Shown: in pieces, positions 48,091 through 56,789 of the stretch
Numbering within the stretch: the first letter of the stretch is position 1
Layout: every line of letters starts with the position of its first letter
Source: Bacillus aerolatus
GTDB taxonomy: Bacteria; Bacillota; Bacilli; Bacillales; Domibacillaceae
DNA length: 64,000 nt
NCBI RefSeq assembly: GCF_009183655.1
Contig: NZ_WEIO01000003.1
Span: 186,001-250,000 of the forward strand
Direction: 5' to 3'
Made by a program: the position numbers and the translations under genes
The notes under the pieces: generated by a model
The model's input: the letters and a program-made list of their open reading frames with translations, nothing else
Databases searched by the model: none
What the model was told of the DNA's origin: nothing

Positions 48091-49149
48091 TCAAAGTCTA
48101 GAAATGATTTCATTACATACGCTAGTTAATGTTTTCGGATCGGATGCTTGAGGATAGCACGCTTCTATTTGCTTTTTGCAGCGTTTGCTTTCAGCTAAAT
48201 ATGCTGTTGCTTTACTCATCAGCGCTCGATAACGCCCGGCGATTTCCCTGATTTCAGCCGAATTTTTTTCATCCGTGCCGGCTGTGACAATTTCTTTGTA
48301 CAAATCAATGATGCTATCCGTTGCTTTTTCCGGAAAGTATTCGTGGGGAGCGGTGCTGTCAAATATGGCAAAGTCAAGCTCACGAATAATTACCATATCC
48401 ACGCTTCCCGGATCAAAACCGCAGTGGTAAATTTCCGTGTCGTATCCTTTTGTCTCAGCAGCAGCTGCGATCTTTTTCAGCATGGTTGACTTGCCTGTTC
48501 CCGCACGGCCTTTAATGAAGTATCTTTTAGCGAGATCCTCTGTCAAATTCCCGATAAAATCCACTGCTCCTTTCGGCGTAGCTGCCCCAAGGAAGCGGTG
48601 TTTAGCTACTGCTTTCCCGCCTGTACCTGATAGAGGAATTAAACGGGCAATGAGTTCATCAGTCAATTCATTTGCTCTTTCTTTATCTAGCTGTTTAATA
48701 TATATATCTTCCCATTCATCGTGAACGGCCAGTGCTTTTTGAAAGCAGGCATAGGCATTATTTCGGGCCGTTTCTGCTTGCTCAGCCAGTTTGATCACTT
48801 CCGGCTGCTTATCCGCCGGAATAACGGCCTGGCCCGGAATTTTAACATAGTGAACGTTTGGACCCGCGACAGCAGGCGCTGCTTGGCGCAGTAAAACGGC
48901 CGCCCCTTTTTCTGCTGCGATGACCCCTTCCACTACGTCAGGATCTGCCGGACAATACAGAAGCTCAATGTTAATGCCCTTATCCAGCAGCTGTTCGGCT
49001 AACCGGTTAAGACAAGCAGCTTTTTCCGCCGGCGTTCCCCCATCTACAAGAAAGACCTGCTTCAGCCCTTGAATGTTTGAATCAAGCAAACTATACAACC
49101 CTCTTGCCGTATTTCCTCTCGTAAAGTAGCGAATCACTTTCCCGCTCAT
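48091..49149 (-). CDS. Two-module P-loop ATPase-like protein (PRK06851 type)
   Basis: A 352-residue protein built of two related NTPase modules. The second has an intact Walker A, FIKGRAGTGKST (about 211-222), but in the first the matching site reads LVDGGTPAEKAA (about 35-45), without the GK[ST]. So only the C-terminal module is likely to bind nucleotide. Both modules share the text YCPADPDVVEGVI / YHCGFDPGSVDMVIIRELDFAIFDSTAPHEY. Its cellular role is not known. Start ATG at 49149 with GAGGTG upstream. Confidence 0.78.
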   Translation of the reverse strand: MSGKVIRYFTRGNTARGLYSLLDSNIQGLKQVFLVDGGTPAEKAACLNRLAEQLLDKGINIELLYCPADPDVVEGVIAAEKGAAVLLRQAAPAVAGPNVHYVKIPGQAVIPADKQPEVIKLAEQAETARNNAYACFQKALAVHDEWEDIYIKQLDKERANELTDELIARLIPLSGTGGKAVAKHRFLGAATPKGAVDFIGNLTEDLAKRYFIKGRAGTGKSTMLKKIAAAAETKGYDTEIYHCGFDPGSVDMVIIRELDFAIFDSTAPHEYFPEKATDSIIDLYKEIVTAGTDEKNSAEIREIAGRYRALMSKATAYLAESKRCKKQIEACYPQASDPKTLTSVCNEIISRL

Positions 49150-49261
49150 TTTTACACCTCTTCACATCGCATTTTAAAGTGAATCTCTCTCACTATATGC
49201 AAGCGGCCAAGCAGTGTATGTTACTTTTTAGAGCGGAGCTGCGATCGGCGGCAGTCAGGGT

Positions 49262-49316
49262 TGGTTTGATTGTCAATTTGGCGGCTTTGTTCACGAACGC
49301 CCTAATTTTTCCACCA
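49262..49316 (+). repeat. Degenerate trace of a 21-bp array
   Basis: TTTGATTGT (G at 49268), TTTGTTCACG (G at 49289), TTTTTCCACC (about 49309). Only the middle unit is clear. Lies downstream of the ATPase start and upstream of nothing but the ybaK 3' end. The rest of 49150-49325 shows no feature. Confidence 0.35.
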
Positions 49317-49325
49317 TGGCCCCTC

Positions 49326-49805
49326 TTACCCTTTAACGATCTCATACTCAGTCACTGCTTTAGTGATCTCGATCAAATCAGTCGTTTTCAGTTCAATTTG
49401 CCTGCCAATTTTTCCGGCGCTGACGATGATGTTTTCCCGGGAAATGGTGCGGGAATCCAAGAAAGTCGGATATGTTTTTTTCATGCCGATTGGCGAGCAG
49501 CCGCCTCTTATGTACCCTGTATACTTTTGAATGTCTTTGACCGGGAGCATGTCCAGTTTTTTCTCGCCTGCTGCTTTGGCGGATTTTTTCAAATCGAGGT
49601 CGTCTGAGACAGGAATAACAAAGACGTAAATTTGCTTATTTGCTCCAATGGTTACAAGCGTTTTAAATACTATGTCTGCGCTTTTGCCGATTTTTTCGGC
49701 AGCGGATAAACCATCAATTTTGCCGTCGGAGGGATTGTAGGCGTGCGTGTCATATGGCAGTCCAGCTGCATCGAGTATACGCATTGCATTTGCTTTGCCT
49801 TTCAT
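49326..49805 (-). CDS. ybaK: Cys-tRNA(Pro)/Cys-tRNA deacylase YbaK
   Basis: Trans-editing factor that clears cysteine from tRNA-Pro. The 159-residue YbaK/EbsC protein has VFKTLVTIG with the conserved Lys, GEKKLDMLPVKDIQKYTGYIRGGCSPIGMKK and the C-terminal SAGKIGRQIEL. Length is normal. It is a single gene between the ATPase and antiporter genes. A Noc-like palindrome lies inside it at 49432. Confidence 0.92.
   Translation of the reverse strand: MKGKANAMRILDAAGLPYDTHAYNPSDGKIDGLSAAEKIGKSADIVFKTLVTIGANKQIYVFVIPVSDDLDLKKSAKAAGEKKLDMLPVKDIQKYTGYIRGGCSPIGMKKTYPTFLDSRTISRENIIVSAGKIGRQIELKTTDLIEITKAVTEYEIVKG
49432..49445. promoter_or_regulatory. Noc-binding-site-like palindrome
   Basis: TTTTCCCGGGAAAT agrees with the B. 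subtilis Noc site ATTTCCCGGGAAAT at 13 of 14 positions. Within ybaK coding sequence. Noc sites occur over most of the chromosome outside the terminus and are commonly within genes. Confidence 0.6.
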
Positions 49806-49861
49806 CTGTTTCAGCTTCCTTTCGCCTGTTATGATAATAAGTATAAACTATTATACTGTCT

Positions 49862-49897
49862 AAAAAGCAGCCCGTCATGAGTGCCGGGCTGCTTTTT
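49862..49897 (-). terminator. Antiporter gene terminator
   Basis: AAAAAGCAGCCC, loop, GGGCTGCTTTTT; overlaps the antiporter stop codon. Confidence 0.85.
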
Positions 49898-51740
49898 AAT
49901 GGAGTTTTCTCTGTTCTGCAATTTTCTCTTTCATTTTATTTACTTCTTTAACGGGTGGAGACAAACTGATCACTATATCGCCTGCTTCCCCTTTCAAAGA
50001 AGAGCCTTTTAAATAAAACAACACTTTACCAGTTGTTTTCAAAATGAGTAAAAGCACGGCTCCTTCATCCCGTTCTTTTACATATTGTTCATAACCGTAT
50101 TGCTCTGTCAGCTCTGTTTTCCTGAAAATATAATGGTGTTCGACTTTTTCATTTAAAGCGGCCCAAGTGGCTTCCTCTGAAAACAAGGTGTTGCCTCCAA
50201 TGGTCTGGCCATAATCAACAGAAGCGAGCCGACGCTCTGTATCCGCACTTAACTGGTATAAGTTGTTTCGGCCAATCTCAGGCACAAACGTATTGCAAAT
50301 TAACGCATTGTACGCATCGTCATCAGTCGCGGCAATCATGTACTCATAAGGCGTCATGTCGAGCCGGTATTCCGTCTGCTCCGATAATATTTCCCCGTGA
50401 TAAACTGGTACAGCTGCTGCTCTCGCTCTTTGCAGGCGCCGCCACGACTCATCAGCAACTAAAACAGGTACGTCCGCTTCACCGAGTGCTTTCGCCAGCC
50501 CGACTGTGAAACGATTGCTGCCAATTAACAAGACGCCTGGCTTGTCATCAACAGCGAGCCCCCACCTTTTAGCCAGCCAACTGATGGAAAAGCCGTGGGC
50601 GCATACAGTCGCAAAGACGAGTGCAAAAGTAAGTGAGGTCAAAATATGGGCATCTTCATAACCCGCTTCAAGGAGCGATTCGGCAAAATAGCCGGACACA
50701 GTCAAGGCGACAATGCCACGGGGAGCAATCCAGCCGACGAGCGCTCTTTCTTTCATCGTTAAATCCGTTCCAATCGTAGACAACCAGATGGACAAAGGCC
50801 GGACAATAAAAAGCATTAAAGCAACAAACAGCAAAATATGCCAATCAAAAATCTGCTTTAATATATTCATTGATAAAGAAGCAGTCAGCATAACAAAAAT
50901 TGAAGAAATGAGTAAGATAGATATATTTTCTTTAAAGTGACGCATGTCTTTAATAGAAGATATCGACATGTTGGCCATCGTAATACCCATCGCCGTCACA
51001 GCCAGCAAACCCGTTTCATGCATCAATTCATCCGATACGGCAAAACAGGCAATCACAGTGACAAAAACGGTTGGCGCCTTTAAAAACTCCGGCACGTAGC
51101 CTCGTTCCATCATAGAACCGATGCCTTTGCCTAGCCCCCATCCGAGCAGCACAGCAAACAGGGAAGCGGCAAGAAAGAGGAGAAGCGCCGATGGATGAAC
51201 CCCGTCTGTTGTAAAAATTTTAATGATTTCAAAAGCAAACACAGCGAGCAAGGCACCGAACGGGTCAACGATGATCCCTTCCCACTTTAAAATGGCGGCT
51301 GTCCGCTGCTTCAATTTTGCCTGTCGCAACAGCGGCAAGATGACCGTTGGTCCCGTGACAATAAACAAACCGCCGATAACGAGAGCCACTGTCCACGACA
51401 AACCTGCGACATAGTGAGCGGCCAGTGAGCCGAAAATCCAGGCAATAAACGCACCGAGCGTCACGATACGAATAATTGGCCGCTTCATGCCGCTGATTTC
51501 TTTGAAATTTAAATTTAAACTTCCTTCATATAAAATAATGGCTACGGCTATAGAAATAACTGGTTTAAACAAATGGCCGAAATCTTCTTTCGGATCAATA
51601 AGGCCAAATATGGGTCCGATAGCAAGCCCTGCTACTGACATAACAACGATGGCAGGAAGTCGGAAGCGCCACGAAAGCCATTGAGAAGCAACACCCAGCA
51701 AGCCAATGATCATCACATGAAATAAAATAGAATCAAACAT
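49896..51740 (-). CDS. Cation:proton antiporter with TrkA-N domain
   Basis: A 614-residue protein with an NhaP/CPA-type antiporter domain of 12-13 helices (about 1-395) followed by a TrkA-N nucleotide-binding domain (about 403-520, GVLLIGSNRFTVGLAKALGEADVPVLVAD). The transport core motifs GPTVILPLLRQAKL and KWEGIIVDPFGALLAVF are present, the Asp being the likely ion-binding residue. It probably exchanges Na+ or K+ for H+ and is gated by a nucleotide. AAAGAGG precedes the ATG. The repeat F and the desaturase gene lie upstream. Confidence 0.87.
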   Translation of the reverse strand: MFDSILFHVMIIGLLGVASQWLSWRFRLPAIVVMSVAGLAIGPIFGLIDPKEDFGHLFKPVISIAVAIILYEGSLNLNFKEISGMKRPIIRIVTLGAFIAWIFGSLAAHYVAGLSWTVALVIGGLFIVTGPTVILPLLRQAKLKQRTAAILKWEGIIVDPFGALLAVFAFEIIKIFTTDGVHPSALLLFLAASLFAVLLGWGLGKGIGSMMERGYVPEFLKAPTVFVTVIACFAVSDELMHETGLLAVTAMGITMANMSISSIKDMRHFKENISILLISSIFVMLTASLSMNILKQIFDWHILLFVALMLFIVRPLSIWLSTIGTDLTMKERALVGWIAPRGIVALTVSGYFAESLLEAGYEDAHILTSLTFALVFATVCAHGFSISWLAKRWGLAVDDKPGVLLIGSNRFTVGLAKALGEADVPVLVADESWRRLQRARAAAVPVYHGEILSEQTEYRLDMTPYEYMIAATDDDAYNALICNTFVPEIGRNNLYQLSADTERRLASVDYGQTIGGNTLFSEEATWAALNEKVEHHYIFRKTELTEQYGYEQYVKERDEGAVLLLILKTTGKVLFYLKGSSLKGEAGDIVISLSPPVKEVNKMKEKIAEQRKLH

Positions 51741-51812
51741 AGCAGCCTCTTTTCTCTTTTACATGTCCTAAATATCCACCATCTATTCCCTCGTTCTGTT
51801 TTTTCTAAACTT

Positions 51813-51908
51813 AGGAACAAAAGCGCAAGCGTCTTGATCAGCCTTAGGCAAAAATGTTCTTGCCTCAAGATGTCTAGCTGCAGGGGCTAGACGCTGGAGC
51901 TGGACGCC
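51813..51908 (+). repeat. Repeat F, related to the 125-bp family
   Basis: AGGAACAAAAGCGCAAGCGT, CTTGATCAGCC, inner AGGCAAAAATGTTCTTGCCT hairpin, then TAGACGCTGGAGCTGGACG. Outer pairing AGCGTCT/AGACGCT. Between the desaturase 3' end and the antiporter start. Confidence 0.72.
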
Positions 51909-51962
51909 GATCCAAAACTCTCAAAGTTGTCCACACCTTGCATATCTATAATTTCCTAGACA

Positions 51963-51998
51963 AAAAAAGCCGAACCTTTGTATAGGTTCGGCTTTTCT
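51963..51998 (-). terminator. Desaturase gene terminator
   Basis: AAAAGCCGAACCT, TTGTAT loop region, AGGTTCGGCTTTT; perfect 13-bp stem. Confidence 0.88.
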
Positions 51999-52005
51999 TA
52001 TTATA

Positions 52006-53115
52006 TTATCCGTTCATTGAATCTTTCGGTTTTTTTTCTGTTGACGAGACGGCATCTGCTTCTTTCGGCTTAATACTTGCCGGGTTCAACCCGTGGCCAA
52101 GTGTGCCGTAAGCGATCCCCGCTCCAGGGTCAACAAGTTCCGTTTTGTTGCTATACAGGCGCGGCGTTTTATAAAGCGCAGCGAGTGCCTGCAGCATCGG
52201 CATTTCATGGTACCGTTCCGGCCAGCGCTTTTTGAGCTCCGCTTTCACGAGCGGATAGTATTTGGAACTCATGCCAGGGAACAAGTGATGCTCTGTATGG
52301 TATGAGAAGTTAAAATGAAGCACATCCACCCATTTTGGAAGAGTTACCGTCAAGCTGTTAGCAAGCGGATCGTTCACAGGCACGAGCGGGTTTAATCTGT
52401 GGTTCGTTGCAATATAAGCCATAACAATAAAGTTTCCAATTAAAAGCGGAAGCAAGAAAGCAAATGTCCATTTTAAAGGTCCGATCAAAAGCAGCAAGCC
52501 AATCCATGTCGCCCATGGAAAAAGAAGCTGGAACCAGACAGACGCGCGCTTTTCCGGTTTAAACTCGGTGATGAAACGCTTAAACATGCGGGATGAATGA
52601 AACGTAAATGTGATCGCCAGAAAAGCCATTCCTAAAAATCCGCGCAAAGACGCTGGAAGCCGGTAAAAAGGCTTTAAAATTTTGGCTTTTGAAAACTCTT
52701 CAATCGTTGGCCATGCATCCGGATCTTTCTCTTCATCCTGTGTATGACGGTGGTGAGTCATATTGTGCCACTTTACCCACAATTTTGGTCCAGTGCTTAA
52801 CGGGAAAAAAGCAATTCCTCCTGTTAATTCACGAAGCCATGCTTTCCTTACGACGGTCCCATGCAAGATTTCATGTCCAAGAAAACCCATAGCCGCAAAG
52901 GATGGGCCCAAAACGATGGCAATGGCCAAGTTAATCCATATATTAAAATCAGTTAAACTTATCGTTAATATTCCAGCTATGACGACGATGAGATAGGCTA
53001 AACCTCCCCAAAGTCTCTCCGGAGCGGGATTAAATGCTTTTTTAGGAAGATGCGGCGCTACGCGAGCGGCATACCAGCCAAATGATTGAAGCTCTTTCAA
53101 TGTGTCGTCCCTCAT
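52006..53115 (-). CDS. Membrane fatty acid desaturase
   Basis: Di-iron acyl-lipid desaturase, 369 residues. The three histidine boxes are present: GHEILHG, HNMTHHRHT and YHTEHHLFP, between paired membrane helices. It introduces double bonds into membrane lipids, often on cold shock. The frame runs 79 codons upstream to 53352, but that part crosses a promoter and a repeat array and does not resemble a protein; MRDDTLKELQSFGW at 53115 is preferred, although its ribosome site is weak (GGAA). The Pro/Lys-rich C terminus is longer than in B. subtilis Des. Confidence 0.87.
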   Translation of the reverse strand: MRDDTLKELQSFGWYAARVAPHLPKKAFNPAPERLWGGLAYLIVVIAGILTISLTDFNIWINLAIAIVLGPSFAAMGFLGHEILHGTVVRKAWLRELTGGIAFFPLSTGPKLWVKWHNMTHHRHTQDEEKDPDAWPTIEEFSKAKILKPFYRLPASLRGFLGMAFLAITFTFHSSRMFKRFITEFKPEKRASVWFQLLFPWATWIGLLLLIGPLKWTFAFLLPLLIGNFIVMAYIATNHRLNPLVPVNDPLANSLTVTLPKWVDVLHFNFSYHTEHHLFPGMSSKYYPLVKAELKKRWPERYHEMPMLQALAALYKTPRLYSNKTELVDPGAGIAYGTLGHGLNPASIKPKEADAVSSTEKKPKDSMNG

Positions 53116-53175
53116 TTCCAATTTTATCTGGTTACATGCTATTGACTGATTCAAAGACTGCTTTACTATGCCTAA

Positions 53176-53204
53176 TCGTAACACTTTATTTTTATAGTTG
53201 TCAA
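53176..53204 (-). promoter_or_regulatory. Desaturase promoter
   Basis: Minus strand TTGACA (53199-53204), 17 bases, TTACGA (53176-53181), about 60 bases before the chosen start. Confidence 0.5.
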
Positions 53205-53303
53205 TTAATTTATGACTTGGTGTTAAAGTTAGATAGTAAGTTCTGGTACTATAATTGCCTGCAGGCCACAAAGGAATCACCGTAATATATATATCAAAAA
53301 TCT

Positions 53304-53402
53304 TTATGCACCGGCCACCAAGCTTTGTGCACGAGTACGCAAACTTCTGCACACCTGCATTCTATTTATGCACGAGCAGCGCTAAAATATGCACGCCAGT
53401 TG
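53304..53402 (+). repeat. 21-bp phased array, TGCAC type
   Basis: GCAC starts at 53308, 53329, 53349, 53370, 53391: steps 21, 20, 21, 21. Each is in the word TTNTGCAC or AATATGCAC; the text between cores is not conserved. Lies between the desaturase promoter and the trpB terminator. Confidence 0.8.
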
Positions 53403-53411
53403 ATGTTTAAA

Positions 53412-53453
53412 CGAAAACTGGCGTTTGCCATATATGGCAAACGCCAGTTTTAA
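53412..53453 (-). terminator. trpB terminator
   Basis: AAAACTGGCGTTTGCCATA and its complement, a perfect 19-bp inverted repeat with almost no loop; ends at the trpB stop. Confidence 0.82.
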
Positions 53454-53454
53454 A

Positions 53455-54618
53455 TTATTTCTTCATCATTTCAAATACTTGCTCGACGTCTTTGTCCCCT
53501 CGCCCGGAGATATTGACAATAATAATTTGGTCTTTTTCCATCGTTGGGGCGAGCTTAATAGCTTCAGCGACAGCATGAGCGCTTTCGAGAGCCGGGATAA
53601 TGCCTTCTGTACGCGACAGCGTCTGAAACGCGGCAAGCACTTCGTCATTTGTCACCGTATAGTATTCAGCACGGCCCGTTTCTTTCATATAACTATGTTC
53701 CGGACCGATGCCGGGATAATCAAGTCCTGCTGCAATAGAGTAAGTTGGCAGCGGATTGCCTTCTTCGTCCATAAGTACAAGGCACTTAAAACCGTGCAGT
53801 ACAGCCGGCTTTCCTTTTGTGAGGGCGGCTGCCTGTTCAGGTTCTGCACCGATAAGGCGGACAGACGGTTCATTAATATAATGAGCAAAGGCGCCGATTG
53901 CATTGCTCCCGCCGCCGACACAGGCAATGACTGCATCCGGAAGGCGTCCTTCCTTTTCAAGAATCTGTTTTTTCGATTCTTCACTGATCACCGAGTGGAA
54001 GTGCTTCACCATCGTTGGATACGGATGCGGGCCGACAGCTGAACCGAGCAGATAAAATGTTTTTTCATAGTTAGCCACATAGTCGTTCAACGCTTCATCC
54101 ACGGCATCTTTTAACCGACCCTGCCCGCTTTCAACTGCTACAACTTTTGCTCCTAACAGCTCCATCCGGAAAACATTGAGTGCCTGGCGGCGGATATCTT
54201 CTGCGCCCATGTACACGATGCAATCTATACCGAACATCGCACAAACGGTTGCCGTTGCTACTCCGTGCTGACCGGCGCCAGTTTCTGCGATGACACGTTT
54301 CGCCCCCATCTTTTTTGCAAGCAAGATCTGGCCCATAACGTTATTAATTTTATGCGAACCGGTATGATTCAAATCTTCCCGTTTCAAATAAATTTTCGCC
54401 CCGCCAAGCTTTTCCGTTAAATGGCTGGCATATGTGAGCGGGTTTTCCCGGCCGATATATTCTTTTAAATAGTACTTATATTCGTTCACAAATTCGGGGT
54501 CGTCTTTATATTTTTCAAATTGTTCTGCCAAATAGTCTAAAGCTTCCTGTAATTCAGGTGGAACAAAACTTCCTCCAAATTGACCAAAATACCCTTTTTC
54601 TGTCTCTACTCTGCTCAT
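53455..54618 (-). CDS. trpB: Tryptophan synthase beta chain (stand-alone)
   Basis: PLP enzyme joining indole and serine. The 387-residue TrpB has [16 protein letters not shown], the PLP lysine in [10 protein letters not shown] (Lys90), [14 protein letters not shown] and the phosphate loop [14 protein letters not shown], all typical of TrpB1. No trpA or other trp gene lies beside it. It has its own promoter (54667-54695) and terminator. Five genes away are tryptophan degradation genes. It may be a second copy or the only trpB of the genome; one window cannot tell. Confidence 0.93.
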   Translation of the reverse strand: MSRVETEKGYFGQFGGSFVPPELQEALDYLAEQFEKYKDDPEFVNEYKYYLKEYIGRENPLTYASHLTEKLGGAKIYLKREDLNHTGSHKINNVMGQILLAKKMGAKRVIAETGAGQHGVATATVCAMFGIDCIVYMGAEDIRRQALNVFRMELLGAKVVAVESGQGRLKDAVDEALNDYVANYEKTFYLLGSAVGPHPYPTMVKHFHSVISEESKKQILEKEGRLPDAVIACVGGGSNAIGAFAHYINEPSVRLIGAEPEQAAALTKGKPAVLHGFKCLVLMDEEGNPLPTYSIAAGLDYPGIGPEHSYMKETGRAEYYTVTNDEVLAAFQTLSRTEGIIPALESAHAVAEAIKLAPTMEKDQIIIVNISGRGDKDVEQVFEMMKK

Positions 54619-54666
54619 CTTTCTCTTCTCCTCTCTATTCCATGACTATTCTGAAAATTATTTATT

Positions 54667-54695
54667 ACTATAACAAGCAGGCTTTCGTTCGTCAA
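54667..54695 (-). promoter_or_regulatory. trpB promoter
   Basis: Minus strand TTGACG, 17 bases, TATAGT, about 50 bases before the ATG. No T-box or TRAP-like (G/U)AG array is seen in the short leader. Confidence 0.65.
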
Positions 54696-54716
54696 TCACC
54701 TCTGTATATTTTCAAG

Positions 54717-54786
54717 AACAAAAGCTGCCATTGATAGAGCGTGCCGCATATAGTTTGCGGTATTTGCTCGATCAGGGCAGCTCTTT
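54717..54786 (-). terminator. purU terminator
   Basis: Nested stems on the minus strand: AGCTGCC/GGCAGCT, GAGC/GCTC and CCGCA/TGCGG, then TTTTG. Directly after the purU stop. Confidence 0.78.
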
Positions 54787-55689
54787 TTAATGAAAAACGA
54801 TTGTTTTGTTTTCGTGGACGATGACACGATCTTCCAAATGCCACTTTACCGCTCTGGCAAGTACACGGCGCTCAATGGAACGGCCAATTTTCTTCAAGTC
54901 AACCACGTGGTTCCGGTGGTTCACTCGTTCAATGTCTTGTTCAATAATTGGTCCTTCATCAAGGTCGTTCGTGACATAATGCGACGTTGCGCCGATTAAT
55001 TTCACTCCGCGGTCGTAAGCACGTTCATAAGGACGGGCGCCGACGAAAGCTGGAAGGAAGGAATGGTGGATATTAATGATTTGATTTGGGAACGTGCTGA
55101 CGAATTCAGGCGTTAAAATCTGCATGTAGCGGGCCAGCACGATCAAGTCAATGTTATGCTCTTTCAGCAGTTCAATCTGCTCTTGTTCCACTTGTTTGCG
55201 GATGTCTTTATTAGCCGGTGTATAATAGAAAGGAATGCCGAGCGCTTCAACCATTCCTCTCGCCTCTTCATGGTTGCTGATGACAAGGACAATATCTGTC
55301 GGCAAGTCGCCGCTTTGCCACTCCCACAGCAGTTCAAGCAGGCAATGAGGCTCTTTTGAAGCGAAAATCGCTGTTCGCTTTCTGTCTTCTGCATAAGTGA
55401 ATTGGTAGTCCATAACGAATGTATGTGCAAGTTCTTTAAAGTCATTTTCCATGCCGGCTTGCTTATCCGCTAAATTTGGACAGTCAAACTCGGTGCGAAT
55501 AAAAAAAGTTCCGCCTTCCGGATCACTGGAATACTGACTGGACTCAATGATATTCGCTCCATGGTCAGCTAAAAACTTCGAAATCGCGGCGACAATTCCT
55601 GGGCGGTCCGGGCACTTGACAAGCAGCCTGCCACGGCCGCTAAGCCCCTTCTCCCGCATTAAAGGGCTTGTCTTCACGTTTGTTTTCAT
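54787..55689 (-). CDS. purU: Formyltetrahydrofolate deformylase
   Basis: Hydrolyses 10-formyl-THF to formate and THF. The 300-residue protein has an N-terminal ACT domain (RLLVKCPDRPGIVAAISKFLADHGANI) and a formyltransferase-fold domain with the catalytic set in NIHHSFLPAFVG and DLDEGPIIEQDIERV. AGGG lies seven bases before the ATG. It supplies formate or balances one-carbon pools; note that formate is also released by the KynB reaction encoded nearby, although no link is shown. Confidence 0.93.
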   Translation of the reverse strand: MKTNVKTSPLMREKGLSGRGRLLVKCPDRPGIVAAISKFLADHGANIIESSQYSSDPEGGTFFIRTEFDCPNLADKQAGMENDFKELAHTFVMDYQFTYAEDRKRTAIFASKEPHCLLELLWEWQSGDLPTDIVLVISNHEEARGMVEALGIPFYYTPANKDIRKQVEQEQIELLKEHNIDLIVLARYMQILTPEFVSTFPNQIINIHHSFLPAFVGARPYERAYDRGVKLIGATSHYVTNDLDEGPIIEQDIERVNHRNHVVDLKKIGRSIERRVLARAVKWHLEDRVIVHENKTIVFH

Positions 55690-55761
55690 AATTAAACCCT
55701 GCCTTTTCGTGATAATTAATTATTCATTATACTGTAAGAAAAAAGGATTGGGAACACTTTT

Positions 55762-55816
55762 ATAAAAGGGCTGTCCTAAAAGTCTGTTATTCACTGACTT
55801 TTAGGACAGCCTCATC
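55762..55816 (-). terminator. Long hairpin terminator of the SDR gene
   Basis: GGCTGTCCTAAAAGTC, 12-base loop, GACTTTTAGGACAGCC then C/T tail. AAAAGTC/GACTTTT core is shared with the terminator at 62686. Confidence 0.8.
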
Positions 55817-55818
55817 AC

Positions 55819-56595
55819 TTATTGCACCGTATAGCCGCCGTCAAGAACGACTGCTTGTCCGGTTACTCCCCTTGCTTTGTCACTCGCGAGAAAAATGGCG
55901 TAGTCTGCGATTTCTTCTACATCGAGCAGCCGCTTTTGCGGAACGAGCGGGTAGATCACTTCCTCCAGGACGCTTTCGAGCGGCACACCTCTGTCTTTAG
56001 CAAGATCAGCGAGCTGGCCGCGCACGAGCGGCGTATCAACATAGCCCGGGCAAAGTGCGTTCACCGTGATGCCGCGGGAAGCCGTTTCTAAAGCAGCCAC
56101 TTTTGTCAGACCGATTACACCGTGTTTGGCGCTGTTGTAAGCAGCTTTGCCGGCAAAGCCGATAAGGCCGTTAATGGACGACATATTGATGATGCGGCCA
56201 AAGCCATTTTTCTTCATGACCGGCAGTGCATACTTGATCGCCACGAAAGGAGCAGTCAGCATGACTTTGATCATCTTTTCAAACTTTTCTACCGGAAAAT
56301 CTTCTAGCGGCTCCACGTGCTGTAAGCCCGCATTGTTCACTAATATATCTAGTTTCCCATACGTTTGAACGGCAAAATCTATGGTTGCTTTTACTTGCTG
56401 CTCATCAGTTACATCACAAGTAACAGCAACTGCTTCCATCCCTTCCTCTTTTAGTTCCGCTGCTGCTTTTCGGGCTGCTGCTTCCTTTAAATCGCAAATA
56501 ACTACTTTAGCGCCTTCTCTAGCAAATGACCGGGCGACTTCGAAACCAATGCCGCTTGCTGAACCTGTCACAAGCGCTGTTTTTCCTCTTAACAT
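55819..56595 (-). CDS. 3-hydroxybutyrate dehydrogenase (SDR family)
   Basis: NAD-dependent short-chain dehydrogenase of 258 residues. The nucleotide motif TGSASGIGFEVAR, NNAGLQHV, the catalytic Ser in MSSINGL and YNSAK are present; the ending GVTGQAVVLDGGYTVQ and the text MLTAPFVAIKYALPVMKKNGFGRIINMSS are those of 3-hydroxybutyrate dehydrogenases such as B. subtilis YxjF. ATG at 56595 has GGGGAGG before it; an 11-codon extension is not needed. Divergent from the kyn operon. Confidence 0.87.
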   Translation of the reverse strand: MLRGKTALVTGSASGIGFEVARSFAREGAKVVICDLKEAAARKAAAELKEEGMEAVAVTCDVTDEQQVKATIDFAVQTYGKLDILVNNAGLQHVEPLEDFPVEKFEKMIKVMLTAPFVAIKYALPVMKKNGFGRIINMSSINGLIGFAGKAAYNSAKHGVIGLTKVAALETASRGITVNALCPGYVDTPLVRGQLADLAKDRGVPLESVLEEVIYPLVPQKRLLDVEEIADYAIFLASDKARGVTGQAVVLDGGYTVQ

Positions 56596-56789
56596 ATTTA
56601 TTTCCTCCCCACCCATTTGTATTAGCATCTTTCTGTTAATTGAATTATAGTCTAATTATTGGAATTGATTGAATATTATCATAAAGATCGATAAAAATGG
56701 ATGGTCAACTCAAAAAAGTCACAAAAGAACAAACCCTTTCTTGCGATGAAAAAAGAGGATTTTAAAAATGAATAGGATGTGGCAGCGTA

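Noticed and set aside
52006-53352. Full 448-residue desaturase frame
   Set aside because: The first 79 codons run through the promoter and part of the 21-bp array; only the part from 53115 resembles the family.
53304-53402. CRISPR array
   Set aside because: The repeated core is only about 7-8 bp, units are 21 bp, there is no leader and no cas gene in the window.
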